Assembly: GCA_003339415.1 (NCBI GenBank)
Contig: PDHQ01000030.1
Span: 179,738-243,737, forward strand
Origin: Ophiocordyceps camponoti-saundersi (nom. inval.)
Lineage: Eukaryota > Ascomycota > Sordariomycetes > Hypocreales > Ophiocordycipitaceae
Direction: 5' to 3'
Length of the DNA: 64,000 nt
The position numbers and the translations under genes are program-made. The number at the start of each line of letters is the position of its first letter. Positions within the stretch are counted from its first letter, which is position 1. Under the pieces are notes generated by a model. It had not been told where the DNA came from. It worked only from the letters and a program-made list of their open reading frames with translations, and did not search any database. Shown here piece after piece: positions 11,389 through 23,856 of the stretch.

Positions 11389-11879
11389 TCATGAGCGCAC
11401 ACAGCGGGCAGAGCGACCACGCGGGTTGCGAAGTCGCGCGTCATCCTTCCTGTGACTTCTACCCGGGCCACTGCAAGAAATTTGGCTGTCTCCATCGTCA
11501 GAGCTGCTCGTCACAGTTGTCTTGGAGCTGGTAGCGACTTACTCGAAGACTGTGCAGACAGCGTTGCCGCTGACCCGGATCGAGTGCACATTGTCGCGAC
11601 TGACCTCGTTAGGCAGTGTTCGCTGGGCAGATAGGGAGAATTACTCACAGAGGACCACTGAGTTCGACGCACGGCGTGAACTCCAGCACTCGCGAGGCGC
11701 CGCGGAAATTCGTCTCCGAGTAGAGTATGCCCTGAACAGAAATCACGACTTAACTGCCAGCCACCTCTGAGCCTGATCTGGGCGATACTTACCGCAGCAA
11801 AGATACTATCACTCTGTCCGGTCGACTTTTCGGCGAAGACGGCGGAGGCGCCGAGGATAATCAAGACGGCGGCGCGCAT
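11389..11879 (-). CDS. Small secreted beta/gamma-crystallin-like protein, four exons
   Basis: Predicted exons 11879-11793, 11731-11649, 11599-11543 and 11470-11389 (or 11485-11389 if the nearer acceptor is used), about 102-107 aa. Donors are GTAAGT, GTGAGT and GTAAGT; phases match at each joint, and branch words CCTAAC and CTGAC sit near acceptors 2 and 3. Residues 1-16 form a clear signal peptide (MRAAVLIILGASAVFA). The next exons give YSETNFRG and HSIRVSGNAVC, the Tyr-x6-Gly and Ser/hydrophobic pattern of a Greek-key crystallin motif as found in many fungal small secreted proteins. The role is unknown; such proteins can be effectors or antimicrobial proteins. The last exon is Arg-rich and the least certain part. 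It could instead be a decayed gene. Confidence 0.55.
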
Positions 11880-12444
11880 TTTGACAAGCCCTACTCCTAA
11901 GATGATGGGAAATATGCCTTTGTTCTTTATTCCAGCATCAAAGCTAGGAGCTAAAATAGAAGCCTACTGAGGACGGGTTCCCCTTATATAGCCGAAATCC
12001 CAGCCTGGGGAATATGTTACAGCTGCAACGACGATCATTAACGCCTACGGCTGTAGACCGTTGGATTGAGCCGATGCAAGGGCTCTACTTCGGGACCAGC
12101 ACCAAATGCTGACGTCCTTGGATCGAACGCTCCCGCCAGCTGCAACAAATATTGGCTCAAGTGACTGATGAGCAGTGCCTGGTGCCGAGTTATCCAGGAC
12201 TTACGGCTAACCGGATGAATTAGGCTGCATGTAAGCTTACACGCAGGTAGAATTCATTGAGTACAGAGTGCGATCTGCTAGCTTAAGAGCTTGAGATCTT
12301 CGGCTTAGCTATGAATACGGTAAATCTTCTGCGTCTATACAACGCAGGCAATCTTCCATCGTCTGTTGTGTGTAAATCTGGTTGTTGAGGGACGAATAAT
12401 AGCAATGATATCCTCCTCTCTCCCGGGCTGCTGTAAATTACATC
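11880..12444. other. Intergenic, no gene seen
   Basis: Region upstream of the small secreted protein gene on the minus strand. A TATA-like ATATAG word lies about 110 bp upstream of its ATG. I see no further coding sequence. Confidence 0.4.
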
Positions 12445-12762
12445 TTGATAATTGCTCTATCGGCCGAGCCGGAGCGTATCTTCTCCCACAAGTCAATCCT
12501 GCGTAAAGTGACGGAGATGCCGTTAAGGATTAAGTGGTTTAGTGTACGGATAGAAAGCAACCTATCTGACCCAACGCTAGGCAATCAGCCGCTAAGCAGC
12601 AGATCAGTCATGCATTCGGACGAAGGTCCCTTGCTGTTCCGACATCGAGAAATGATTAGAGAAGGTGCTATTATCACTACTGAGCTCGGTAATTATCTAC
12701 GTCACTCTGCTTTTCTCCTCAATGTGCAACTCGGCTTGGCCTATGTCTTTTGCAAGCTCTGA
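12445..12762 (+). pseudogene. Scrap of hAT transposase C-terminus
   Basis: A 105-codon frame begins with IIALSAEPERIFS, which closely resembles the start of the hAT dimerisation region (consensus around S-A-E-P-E-R-x-F-S). The rest of the frame does not look like transposase, and I find no upstream transposase or terminal inverted repeat. I read it as a short relic, not RIP-altered. The alternative is a chance match of one motif. Confidence 0.35.
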
Positions 12763-12802
12763 AGCTTCAGTTACTATTAGCTACTCACATTGTCTTACAG
12801 GG

Positions 12803-14415
12803 CTAATAGCCCTCTACTCCGATAGCTAACGGGTTAGAAAATATGTTCTTAGGATCGACTGCTTTCTTGATGCTTAAAAGCCGGTTATAACTGGAGCCGT
12901 AATAAAGTCGATGTGCTTCTGTGGCACTCAGTCCAGGATCGATATAGTTCGCATACCCTCCAAACCTGGTATCTGGCATTTTCTCAGTTATTGCGTCGTC
13001 GATACCTTGGATAAACTCGGATAAGAAATTATCGAACGAGTCATTTAGTTTGACTCTGCCAAAACTCTGAAACACCCATAATGTGTTGCGAATCCCGTAA
13101 GACGACCACGAGCCGTTGTAAATGTTAATCTGACTATCAGGGCCACCATAGAGATTAACAAGACTGTACCAGCTGAACGACTCCTTGACCTTGGTCCTTC
13201 TCTCCTTAGCATAAGTAACGTAGGCAGTTAAGGCTTCTCTAGTCAAAGGCTCTGCAATGGTGAGAGATTTGGCGTAAAAGTTTCTCTGAAGTAAATACTG
13301 TCCGGGCTTATCTGGCTGAGCGAGCTTGGAGATTTCATCCGTGCCATGATTATGGAGCGCTTGGCTTTGGAGCCAGTTAACCTCTCGAACGGTCTGGAAC
13401 TCGTCGGAAAGATCTGGGAGGCCACGCAGTATTTCGGGAGCGATCCGCTGGTTAAATTCGTCCAGTGGTCCATGGAACTTGCCTCGGACCAACAACCTCG
13501 TCTGGTTAAGAAACCATCCCCAAGACAGACGCCGATCCTGCAAAGTAGTATTGAGGGCAAAATCTTGAATGTGCTGGAGAGCCGCAACCGCCATTGGCGT
13601 ATCCCTCGTTACGTCACTAAGATTAAATGACCAATAAACAAGGGATTCGGGCGCGGCTTGTGTGCGGATATTGAATTTTGTGACGACACCGAAGGACTCT
13701 CCAGCTCCGCGGACGGCCCAAAACAAGTCGTTGTTCATTTTGGACGAAGCATTCACAACTGTGCCGTTCGCCAGCACTATCTCAAAGGACTTAATGTGAT
13801 CCAGAGACAACCCCCACAGCCGAGATTCGAAACCATAGCCGCCGTGAAGGCTGTGACCACCGAACCCAATGCCAGCGCAGGTTCCGTGGCTTATTGCACG
13901 CTTTCCGTCATCAAACAGGGCTCTGTCAAGATTACCCAAACGCACACCTCCACCGACATCGGCGGAAGCGTCTTGTTTTATCTCAACCTGGTTTAAGAAA
14001 GCCAAGTCAATGATAATACTACCGTTTTGGCCACCCAAGCTGTGAGACGCGTATGAGTGACCACCACTTCTAGCTTGAACCTATTTCAGCAATTAGCTCG
14101 GCACTGTAATTATCTACGATTTAAATATTTAGAAGAGAAGAAACAAGTACCTACCTTGAAGCCACCGCAACCAGAGGCACATTTGACCGCTTCAGCGACT
14201 TGATTGGTGCATTCGGCCGTAATTATAGCGGCAGGTGTAAATGGAAGTCGAATGTTGAAGGGGCTTGACAGATTGGAAAACTTTTGTTGACCTTGAAAGA
14301 AAGAAGTGACGTGGGCCAACTGCAGGCACTTTCTAAGGCACGCCTCGTCTTTGGCTGATGCTAATAAGACGAAGAAGACACCAATAAGAAAACCTCGAAA
14401 CAGGCCCAAGTGCAT
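12803..14415 (-). CDS. Secreted FAD-linked oxidoreductase, berberine-bridge type
   Basis: Two exons, 14415-14155 and 14080-12803, 512 aa, joined in phase 0 across a 74-nt intron (GTAGGT donor, AATAG acceptor). The start ATG opens a signal peptide (MHLGLFRGFLIGVFFVLL), so the enzyme is probably secreted or enters the secretory pathway. The FAD-binding PCMH domain begins near residue 50. Exon 2 starts with the flavin-linking motif ARSGGHSY (His ~95), and GTCAGIGFGGH supplies the second attachment Cys (~155), so FAD is predicted to be bicovalently bound. The C-terminus carries the family's DPKNIFSNP segment. Such enzymes oxidise sugars, alcohols or alkaloid-like metabolites with O2, forming H2O2; the substrate cannot be read from the sequence. 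The start upstream (MFPFVQYW...) is possible but would bury the signal peptide. Confidence 0.9.
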
Positions 14416-17230
14416 TATTACTGGCGCAGTCTTCTGTTTCCGTACCTGATAAGACCAGTACTGAACAAACGGAAACAAGTATTCGGGGTGAAAACTATGT
14501 GTGATTTAGGTCAAGGGGCTGCATCTGAATTTAAGCGACACACTCAGCAAGAGAACGAGCCACTGCGATTTCAGGCTCGCAAATGGAGATGTTTATTGAA
14601 GATGTGTGTGGACGGTGGTGGACACGGCACAGTCACAACTCTTTATCCTATCAGTAAGGTCTTTTGAATTCTCGCTTGTTTCACTTGGTTCTGCAGCCTG
14701 ACCACGGAACCATACTATATCGATGCAAGCAATAACGCTGCGGGGGGCGAGACACCGGATTGAAGTCTTGGAGAAAATGTCAAATAATATGTAACGGAAC
14801 CGTAGCTGCAAAGTGGCGAGTGACTAGCAGTGTTGTGTTGACGAATCAGGCGGTTCTGATAACGACCCGTCCAATATGCAATAAGTGTACGGATAGGGTT
14901 ATGCTTTCAAAGGTATGCAAGGCCTACTCCGTATAGTCTGTGTAATGCCCAGTTTCATATGCAAGGCATCAGAAGATATCTTTTCTATCATGCTCATATA
15001 TAAGCTTACACACCACCTTCCTAGGCAGTAGTTAGTGATAGTATGTTAATATGTTGGTAGATTAGCAGTGATATATTCCTGAACTCAAGGCGTTATAGGA
15101 AAGTCTTCTTCCTATTTTAAGGGAAGACGACGGGGCTGATTCTTTATTTTAACTAGTAGTATATCTCAGTTTCTTTTTCTTCCAGATATGTGTGTCCCGT
15201 TTATGAGCCGTGTAGCGGTTGCAGATCCAAGACGTAAATACGTATGCAAGATAAGCAAATTAAGTAGAAGGTAAGGGATTCTCTCGCCTACTCACTAGTT
15301 GTGCATAAAGAGAGAAACTTGTAGCGTATCCACGCACCTGTAGAGCGGGGGAGAAGGAGGAGTTCCCCGATGCAGATGCGGGTGACGACACTACGCCCGC
15401 GGCTAGAGACTCTGATAGATTGCCCATTAAGTCGTGTGCGATATTTCTAATCGTCGAGTCAAGCGGTCAGCCTTTACTAAAACCCCAACCCCCCCCCGCC
15501 CCTCCTTATGGCACTGGTGTCCCGAAGTAGCCAATCGTGCATTTTCTTACCCTCTCTTCTCATCTGGAGTGTAACGTTTTCGTGTGCGTGCATATCTCAT
15601 TCATGCGAAAGCGTGCCCATATCACTTGCTCACCCACTTAGCAAAGGACTTGCTGGATCCAGGGTTTCCTGCTCAGCTACTTTCAAGATTTCTTTCTTGT
15701 GCTACTATTTTCATTGCTAAGAGGTAACTTAGTTTCGGCTTAATCTAGGGAGTTCTTCTATTTTCATGAAAAAATAATGTCGGAGGCGTTTCGAGTCTGA
15801 CAGAAACTTAACATATTCTTCTTCCTCAGTCAACATTGCTTCTGACGTGATTTCGGGAACTGTAACAGTCTCTGGCGTGACAAAACACATACGTTAGTCC
15901 AACTGCCAAAGGTAGAAGATTCCGCACATCGAGCCAGAGCCGCTCGGTACGTTTTATTTAGCGCCCTGACCCGAAAATAGAAGACACAAAATTCTAGGCC
16001 ACTAGACGTCTAAGGAACACAGCGCAGTTTGTCGATGGAGCATAGCATGAGTCCGAATCTGGGAAAGTAAAACCTTCACTAATTGTCCTCTACAGAAGGT
16101 CTGGTTTCGGTAAAGAAACTTGAGTGGGATTAGTAGGCTCGAGGAGCTGAGCCATGAGAGTGCTGATCGCTCATTCGGCTCTCCTGGCTCGTTGACTTAT
16201 TAGATTTAAACGAGTTCTCCAGGTCGAAACGATGAAGATGGATCTCCTGACAGCCGCTTCACATTTTGCGCAGCCTGGCTGGGATTGCGTGCATATCCCG
16301 AACGCCTTACTCAAGGACTCTGGGAAAGCTTAACACGTCCGGAATATTAAATTACATTGTTAACCCAGCAACCTGACGCCTCGCCCTCTCAGCGCTATAT
16401 CGTGACAGCGGAGAGGGCGAGAGCGCTTGAAGATTATTTATTTTTGCGAAGGTTTCCAGCACTGTTCATGTGCCTGGCAGGAGAGGTTCGAAATCTGATG
16501 ATAATGGCTCGAGTCACTGCGGGTTGGAGAAAGATGACAAGAGACCTCAAAAACTCAGGTGTAGTAAAAGCCAAAGGAAATTACTCGATGATACTAGGTA
16601 AGATCTTGCTCTTCGTTTACACCTGTCATGTCTCTTTGCCATGCCTCTTTCGAGTTAATTAACCTCGGCGCAAAGACTGCTATCTAGTCTATCCGTATGA
16701 ACCTCGCATTTTGAGATAGACCTCAGACTTTCACGCCGAAGGGTTCATTGTCACTGACTCACAACGCTTATGAGGCGCAGTCCGGACCAGAACTGTGACG
16801 AAGAGTTGCTAGTCCATGATGTTAACAATCACTGGAGTGGATCAGTCGCTGAAGTTACACAAGCGATTCTCGTCTTGCGCCTGACTGCAAAGCCTTGCCG
16901 TCATTCGGCCTCTGATTCAAGGTATTAAGGTCGTCGGAACCCGCGATTGTCCCTATTGGACGACAACGTGAATAATAATGCCCATGTCCGTACTATCTGG
17001 TGTTACCTGCAATTAGCGCGCAGGTGCAGATATTCACATTAAATGCTAAAGATAATTGACAATTGCAGTGAATCTTTCACCAAGGGTAATTGAAGAGGTG
17101 AGATCTAACCAGAGACTAATAAATTCACCACCTTTTCTGCTCAGGTACAGCAGTTCCAAGATACTGCTACGGGTTCGCTAATTCTACACTTACCTCTCTG
17201 CCTACCTGCCAACCCGATTACCATCCCGCT
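14416..17230. other. 2.8-kb intergenic region
   Basis: No convincing gene on either strand. Short frames at 15,508-15,720 and 16,357-16,662 have no domain and no splice partners. The segment has normal CA/TG content, so it is not RIP-altered. A C/T-rich stretch (about 15,485-15,505) is the only composition feature. Confidence 0.45.
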
Positions 17231-17842
17231 ATGACATCAAACACTCGGCGGGTGCCGGTGTATAGGGATGCAGGTCCTTCCAGACACTTTAGCGCATCTG
17301 ACCCTTCGCTGCGCAACAACGAAACCGGAGAAGACCACCTGGCCTATTTCAGCGAGCCATGTTCGCCCGAGCGCGGTCAGCTCAGAGAAAATACGATCAC
17401 TCTGCAGGAGATTAAGGAAATTATTCAACGTGTGCAAGCAAGACACGAGAAAAGGAAAAGGGAGAAATCTCGCAAAAACGAGAACAAGAAGAAGAAGCAA
17501 AAAGAAGCTATGGAAAGGCTTCAGTGCTGGAAAGAGGACGCAAATAACTTGCTGAGCGTCGTGGAACTTGAGGAGGACGAGATGAAGAAAATGCCCGCTA
17601 CTCAGTATTGGACGAGCCTCAGGGAGCGAGTGTCGTCTTATGTGACTCGAGAGAGGGAGTTAATAATTCAGATCAGAGATCGGGTATTGATTCGCAACCA
17701 GGACACGGCAACGAAGTCATCAGTTCAGGACAGGCTGAGGCAGCTGCGTGACGACATTGCAACCGATATGGATTTTAATGAAGCTCTGCGGTCGATGCAT
17801 GTGAACCGGGTTGAGCTAGCATTAGGACTCACACGTCATTGA
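17231..17842 (+). CDS. Hypothetical Lys-rich coiled-coil protein
   Basis: A single open frame of 203 aa, no intron needed, lying just inside the boundary to the AT-rich block. Residues about 55-120 are a strongly charged helix rich in Lys, Arg and Glu (for example KKKKQKEAMERLQ), likely a coiled coil, possibly with a nuclear-localisation-like basic run. The rest is polar, without membrane segment or signal peptide. I recognise no family. Upstream (about 17,170-17,225) is C/T-rich, as often seen before fungal start codons. It may be a lineage-specific gene; its place at the edge of a transposon block fits that, but expression evidence would be needed to be sure it is real. Confidence 0.55.
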   Translation: MTSNTRRVPVYRDAGPSRHFSASDPSLRNNETGEDHLAYFSEPCSPERGQLRENTITLQEIKEIIQRVQARHEKRKREKSRKNENKKKKQKEAMERLQCWKEDANNLLSVVELEEDEMKKMPATQYWTSLRERVSSYVTRERELIIQIRDRVLIRNQDTATKSSVQDRLRQLRDDIATDMDFNEALRSMHVNRVELALGLTRH

Positions 17843-18224
17843 AGAATTCCGTCACTGTATAGAAAAAAGGACGAGTGCGGGATTGCTTATATACGTATGC
17901 CGTCCGCAGAGCGCAGGGTTATACTGAATGAGAAGCACACCTTCGTCGGGGTTTACCGTTTAGGACAGCTGCGACTGTGAGTCAGTATATATATAAGTAT
18001 TTATATTTGCCACGGCACCTATTCCTATTAGATACGATATTACTAAAATTAGCGGTACGTACCTCGTAACTAAGATTTTTTTCCCGCGCCACGCTACGCT
18101 ATATAATAGCGGTATAAAGTCCTTAAGAAAAAAAAATATTACTCGTAATCCCTAAGTACCTAATTTTCTTAAGCGCGCTTTACGTTTAATAGCTACTATA
18201 TATTACGGAAAATAACTACGGTAG

Positions 18225-18394
18225 CTATACGCTAATATATATATATAAGCACCGATATATATAAGTATTTATATATATATTAATATATATATAAGTACTA
18301 ATATATATATATAGGTATTAGTATATATAAGCTAATATTAATATATATATAAGTATTAATATATATATAAATATTAGTATATATATAAGTATTA
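18225..18394. repeat. AT minisatellite, left part
   Basis: Tandem variants of a roughly 15-19 bp unit of the type TATATATAAGTATTAA. The array is cut by the LTR element that starts at 18,395 and resumes at 20,174. Confidence 0.7.
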
Positions 18395-20173
18395 TATAAT
18401 AATCTTACTATAGTAACTATAAAAGTAAGCTAAAGTAGTATTATAATTAAAGCTATTAAAGAGAGGAAGGAGAGGGGAGAGAAGCCCCCCTCCTAAGCTA
18501 GCTATATACCCCGCGCGATAACTAAGCGCTATCGGGAAGACCTAAATATATCCGCTATAATCCCCCCTATCTAGCTACGATTAGTTATAGACTAATCCCT
18601 TATATAGCCCCCTCCTTAAGCTAGCTAATAAGGTAAGAGTATAAGATAGAAAAGTTATATATTATTACGCTAATAAGATATTTTATATAATCCTTAGCTA
18701 ATAGCCTAATAGCTTTTATAAAAATAAGGATAAGAAGGCGGAAAAGCTTTCTTATAGCTTAAGAAATTAGATATTAATCTTTATAAGGAAAATTCTAATA
18801 AGCTTAAAATTATAATACCGCTTAAAATAAGAAAAGATAAACTTATATATTAATAGTAAAAACTTACTTATATAGCTAATATATAAAATTAGATAATATT
18901 ATATTAATTATAAGAAGCTTAAAAAATACCTTAATTATAGTAAATAGTAAAATTAGCTATATACTTATTACTATATATTACTAGCGCTAGTTTATAAGCT
19001 AGGGCGTAATATAACTATAATATATACTTATTAATAAATTTACGCGCCTAAGCTACGCGCGGATTATTTTTATATAAAGTAACGTAATAAAGCTAGAAAT
19101 TACTTAAGCTATAATATTTAACGTATATTTATCCCTCCTTACTTATTATCCCCTTAATTAAAACTTTTTAGGGCTATACTTAACTTACTTACTTTACTTA
19201 TATTAAGCCCTAACCTTAATACCTTTATTTACTTATAAAGCTTTAGATAATTACGCTTAAAGTAACTAATTTAATTATAATAATAATAACGCTATTACTT
19301 AATAATACCTAAAAGGCGAGAAATTATAAATAAAATATCTATTAAGTTAGCTATAAAGGGGGGCGGTAAATTAACTAGCGTATAAAGAATATTCCTAAAA
19401 CTAAATATTTTATTAAAGCCTCGGAGAAAGCTAATAAAGGCTATATACGTTATAAGCTAGTTTTTATAATGTAAGCGCTTTTATAGCTTTTTATATAGCT
19501 TAGATAAGAGTAGAATAATTTTAGTATAGTTAAATTAATATAATAGCTTAGCCTTAAAAAGGGAAAACTTTTACTTTATAATATATTTTCTAAAGGCCTT
19601 TAATAGCCCCTAATATATCCTAATTAGGGAAAGATTTACGTAGCGCTTTTTATAATTTTCCTTAAGAAGCTTAGAGATATACGCTAAAAAAGCTTTAAGT
19701 TAAAAAGAAAAATTTATAGCTATAATATTATATAAAAGGAATATTTATTAGAAAATACTAAGATAAGAAAAGATATAATAAAACTAAGACTTAGGCTTTT
19801 TAATTATAGCTTTATTAATAGTAAATTTAATATATATAGTAGCTAGCTAAGAATCTAAGCTAGAATAAGCTAAAAGCGGCTTTAATATAAGTAAAATTTA
19901 ATAATATTTTATATTAAGATTTTACTTTTATATTTAGTTAGCGGTAAGAGGAGCTTTAATTAATATAATAATCTTATTATAGCGATTATAAAAGTAAGCT
20001 AAAATAGTATTATAATTAAAGCTATTAAAAAGAGGAAGGAGAGGGGAGAGAAGCCCCCCTCCTAAGCTAGCTATATACCCCGCGCGATAACTAAGCGCTA
20101 TTAGGAAAACCTAAATATATCTGCTATAATCCCCCTTATTTAGCTATAATTAGTTATAAACTAATCTCTTATA
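18395..20173 (+). mobile_element. Non-autonomous LTR element, copy 1
   Basis: Two direct 210-bp repeats, 18,395-18,604 and 19,964-20,173, both starting TATAATA and ending CTTATA (TG...CA before RIP), flank 1.36 kb of internal sequence. A purine-rich run (GGTAAGAGGAG) lies shortly before the 3' repeat. The interior is too short for gag-pol and no protein family can be read. The same element occurs in reverse at 27,760-29,535 and as a fragment at 44,311-45,167. I call it a TRIM/LARD-like non-autonomous LTR retrotransposon. The TSD is not readable because the target is a simple repeat. Confidence 0.8.
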
Positions 20174-21175
20174 ATTAGTATATATAAAGTATTAGTATAT
20201 ATATAAATATTAGTATATATATAAGTATTAATATATACCTTAATATATATAAGGTACTAGTATATATACTAATATTAATATATATAAGGTATTAATATAT
20301 ATAAAGTATTAATATATATAAGTATTAGTATATATAAAATACTAGTATATATAAGTATTAGTATATATACTAATATATATATAAGGTATTAATATATATA
20401 TAAGTATTTATATATATATAAGTATTAATATATATATAAGTATTAATATATATATAAGCACTTATATATATATAAGTATTAATATATATATAAGCACTAA
20501 TATATATATATATATACTAGTATATATAAGTATTAATATATATATTAATATATATATAAGTATTAGTATATATATAAGCACTTATATAAATATAAGTACT
20601 AATATATATATAAGTATTAGTATATATATAAGTATTAGTATATATAAGTACTAGTATATATATAAGTATTAGCATATATAAGATATTAGTATATACGCTA
20701 ATATTAGTATATATAAGGCACTAATATATATAAGGCACTTATATATATATAGATACTAATATATATATAAGCACTAGTATATATATTAATATATATATAA
20801 AGTATTAATATATATATAAGCACTTATATATATATAAGCACCTATATATATATAAGCACCTATATATATATAAGTATTAATATATATATAGGCATTAGTA
20901 TATATATATATATATTAGTATATATAAGTATTAATATATATATTAATATATATATAAGTATTAGTATATATATAAGCACTAATATATATATATATATATT
21001 AGTATATATATATATTAGTATATATATATATTAGTATATATATATATTAGTATATATATATATTAGTATATATAAGTATTAATATATATATTAATATATA
21101 TAAGCACTAATATATATATAAGCACTAATATATATATAAGCACTAATATAAATAAGTACTAGTATATATATAATA
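20174..21175. repeat. AT minisatellite, right part (~1 kb)
   Basis: Continuous tandem variants of TATATATAAGTATTAG and TATATATAAGCACTTA. A few units keep CAC or CACC, which suggests that the ancestral unit had CA/TG sites now lost to RIP. It is the continuation of the array at 18,225-18,394. Confidence 0.75.
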
Positions 21176-23856
21176 TTTATAAAGGATTCGGGCTACGCTT
21201 AAATAGTTAAGTCACGTGGAAATGCTTAGTTAAGTCCGCGTATATAATAGGCGCGGGGTATATACGGATAAATATAATTAGTTAGCGCCGCGCGCGGGGC
21301 GCGCGCGGGCTATATACGGACTATAACCCTAAATACGTATATTATATATACCTTAGACCTCCTTAAGTTATTTTATATTAATTAAGTTACCTTTTTATAG
21401 AAGTAATAAAGCGTAAAACCTTAATAGTAAAATAACTTTAACTATAGATAACTTTAATATATAGTAGGTAATTATTACCTAGCTCTTAGAATAATAAGCT
21501 ATTATTATAAAGCTTTAAAATCTCGTACGCTAATAATATAAGTTAATATAGCTACTTAAGTAGTAGTAGTTATAACCCCGCTATAAGCTGCTACTACTAA
21601 GGTCGCCCTTCGATAGTAATAAGAATCTCTTTCCTATATAGCGTTTTTTAATATCTTATAAGTTACGAGCAGATTAGGCCTTTATTAGCACCGCTTATAA
21701 CTAATAAGTATTCCTTTATTAGCACTTATTTTTAGTAGTTTAAGCTAAGGTAGCCTTATTTTTTAAGTAAAGTAGTAACTTTAAGTATAACCTTAACTAC
21801 TTCTTAAGTTACCTTAATATTATATTCGCTAACTTATACTAGCGTTAAATAGCTATAACTAAGCTTAAACGCTTCGCTTAAAGTTCCTCTAAGTCTTTCT
21901 TAAATTTCCTCGTTTACTTTAAAGCGAAGCTTACCTTAGCGGACAGCGCTAAGTAAGCTAATAAGATTAAAGTTATACGCCTTCGTTATACTTTTACCTT
22001 AGCTCTCCGCTAATATTACGTAGGGCGCGATATCCCTCTAACTAATTATATTATTACTATATCTAAGATCTGCGCTATCGCCGTAAATATTAAGTCTTTT
22101 TATTTTAAAAATAAGGGCCGCTCGCCTTTGCCGCCTATTTTAGGGCTAGCTTAGGATACTTTTATAACTAATATAAACTAAGCTAGCACCTGCCCCTATT
22201 TCGGGAGGCGCGGAGGTTACTTTTCCCGCGGCCGCTTTAGCTAAAGTAGCGGGACTCGCCGCTAAGCGGTATAGGTAAGCGATAATAAGATTATAAAGCG
22301 CTATATTAATAGCCGCTACCTCCGTTATAGTAGTATAGGCTACTTCTTACGCGAGTATAAATTAAACCCCCTCTCTTAAACGTCTTTAGTTTATTAGGCC
22401 GATATAATAAAGGAAGAGGACGCCCTTACCTTAAATTAAGGAAATAAGTCCCTCTTATAATAAGTCTCTTATAAGGGGGGGACTTACGTAGCGAGGTTAC
22501 TTATAAAACTCTTAATATATATTTTACGAATATTAGTTAGAATATAAACTTACCCCCTCTCCTCTTACTTATACTTATAAACTTTATATTTTTCGTTATT
22601 ATATAAGCGGATAATAGCTATAACTATTACGCTGCTATAAGCGAATCTTTTATTTAACGCTATTAGCTTAAGAGAATCCCTCTCCCTTACTTATAGATTA
22701 TTTATACCGCGGTTAAGATACGCCGCTAATAATATATACGCTTTAAGCTATACTCTTTTATCCATTACCTTATCCGCTTTATTACTAATATTAATAAGTA
22801 GTAGACGCTAATTATAATATATATAATTCTTAGCTTTACTTAAGATTTAATCCTTAGCTCCCTTTAGATAGCGCGTAATAATATCTCGCTACGCTCTTAT
22901 AAGAGGGAGATAATAATATACTTCGCTAGCAACCTCGTTATTCCGTGCTCTGAGTCTCGATAAGTTAATCACCTTATTATAGCTAACCTTAGCTTTATCT
23001 TCGCCGCCTTAGTCCGCTACAAGTCTCGGCAGCGATTAAGTTATTAGTTTATTATTATAAGTTTACGGAATATCTTACGTATCCTCTATATTAATATATC
23101 CGCGCTAGCTGCGGCTATAGCCTTACCCTTAAAAGCGAAAAACTTTACTAACCTCTTTAATAAAGATAAAGTAAATATTTTACCCCCTTACTAAGGTAAT
23201 TATAATATAAGGGAAGCTTATATAAGATATACTAAAAAAGAGAGATAGCGATAATTAAGTTAGAAGAGAGAAAGATAAGTATATAAGTGTAAATTATAAA
23301 GGTTTACTTTAGGAGTTATATTAAGAGTAAAGCTAATTCTTACTAAATTATAATACTAAAAATTATTATAAACTATATATAAGGGGATTATAACTTAAGG
23401 GTAAACTCCTTACGATATAAACTATAACTTTTAAGGTCTTATCTAAAACCCTAGCATAGTTTAAGAACTTACCTTTTATATTTAATTATTCTATTATAAC
23501 TAGAAATATATTATATATTTTCCGACTAATTTTAGTATTATATTATAATAGCTTTATAATATTTATATAACCTTATAATTATTTTTTATATATAGTTATT
23601 TTATAATTTTATTATAATTATCTCCCTATTTTAAATAACTAAATATTAAAGTAAGATAGTTATAAGTTATTATAGATATATTATAATAAAGTAAAAAAGA
23701 AAAAGTTATATATAAGGAAAACGCGTTATTAGTTATAAAAGCGCGCGCGTAATTATAATAACGGTAATTATTCATTATTAATTTAGGGTAAAATATAAAT
23801 AACTTTAAGCATATATTATTATTATTATAATTTTTTTATCTTATTATCTTTAAAAA

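Noticed and set aside
16357..16662. 101-codon plus-strand frame
   Set aside because: No signal peptide, domain or splice partners; length is within chance for the region.
18390..20178. 5-bp TSD for the first short LTR element
   Set aside because: Flanks TATTA and ATTAG do not match and lie in a simple repeat, so no duplication can be claimed.
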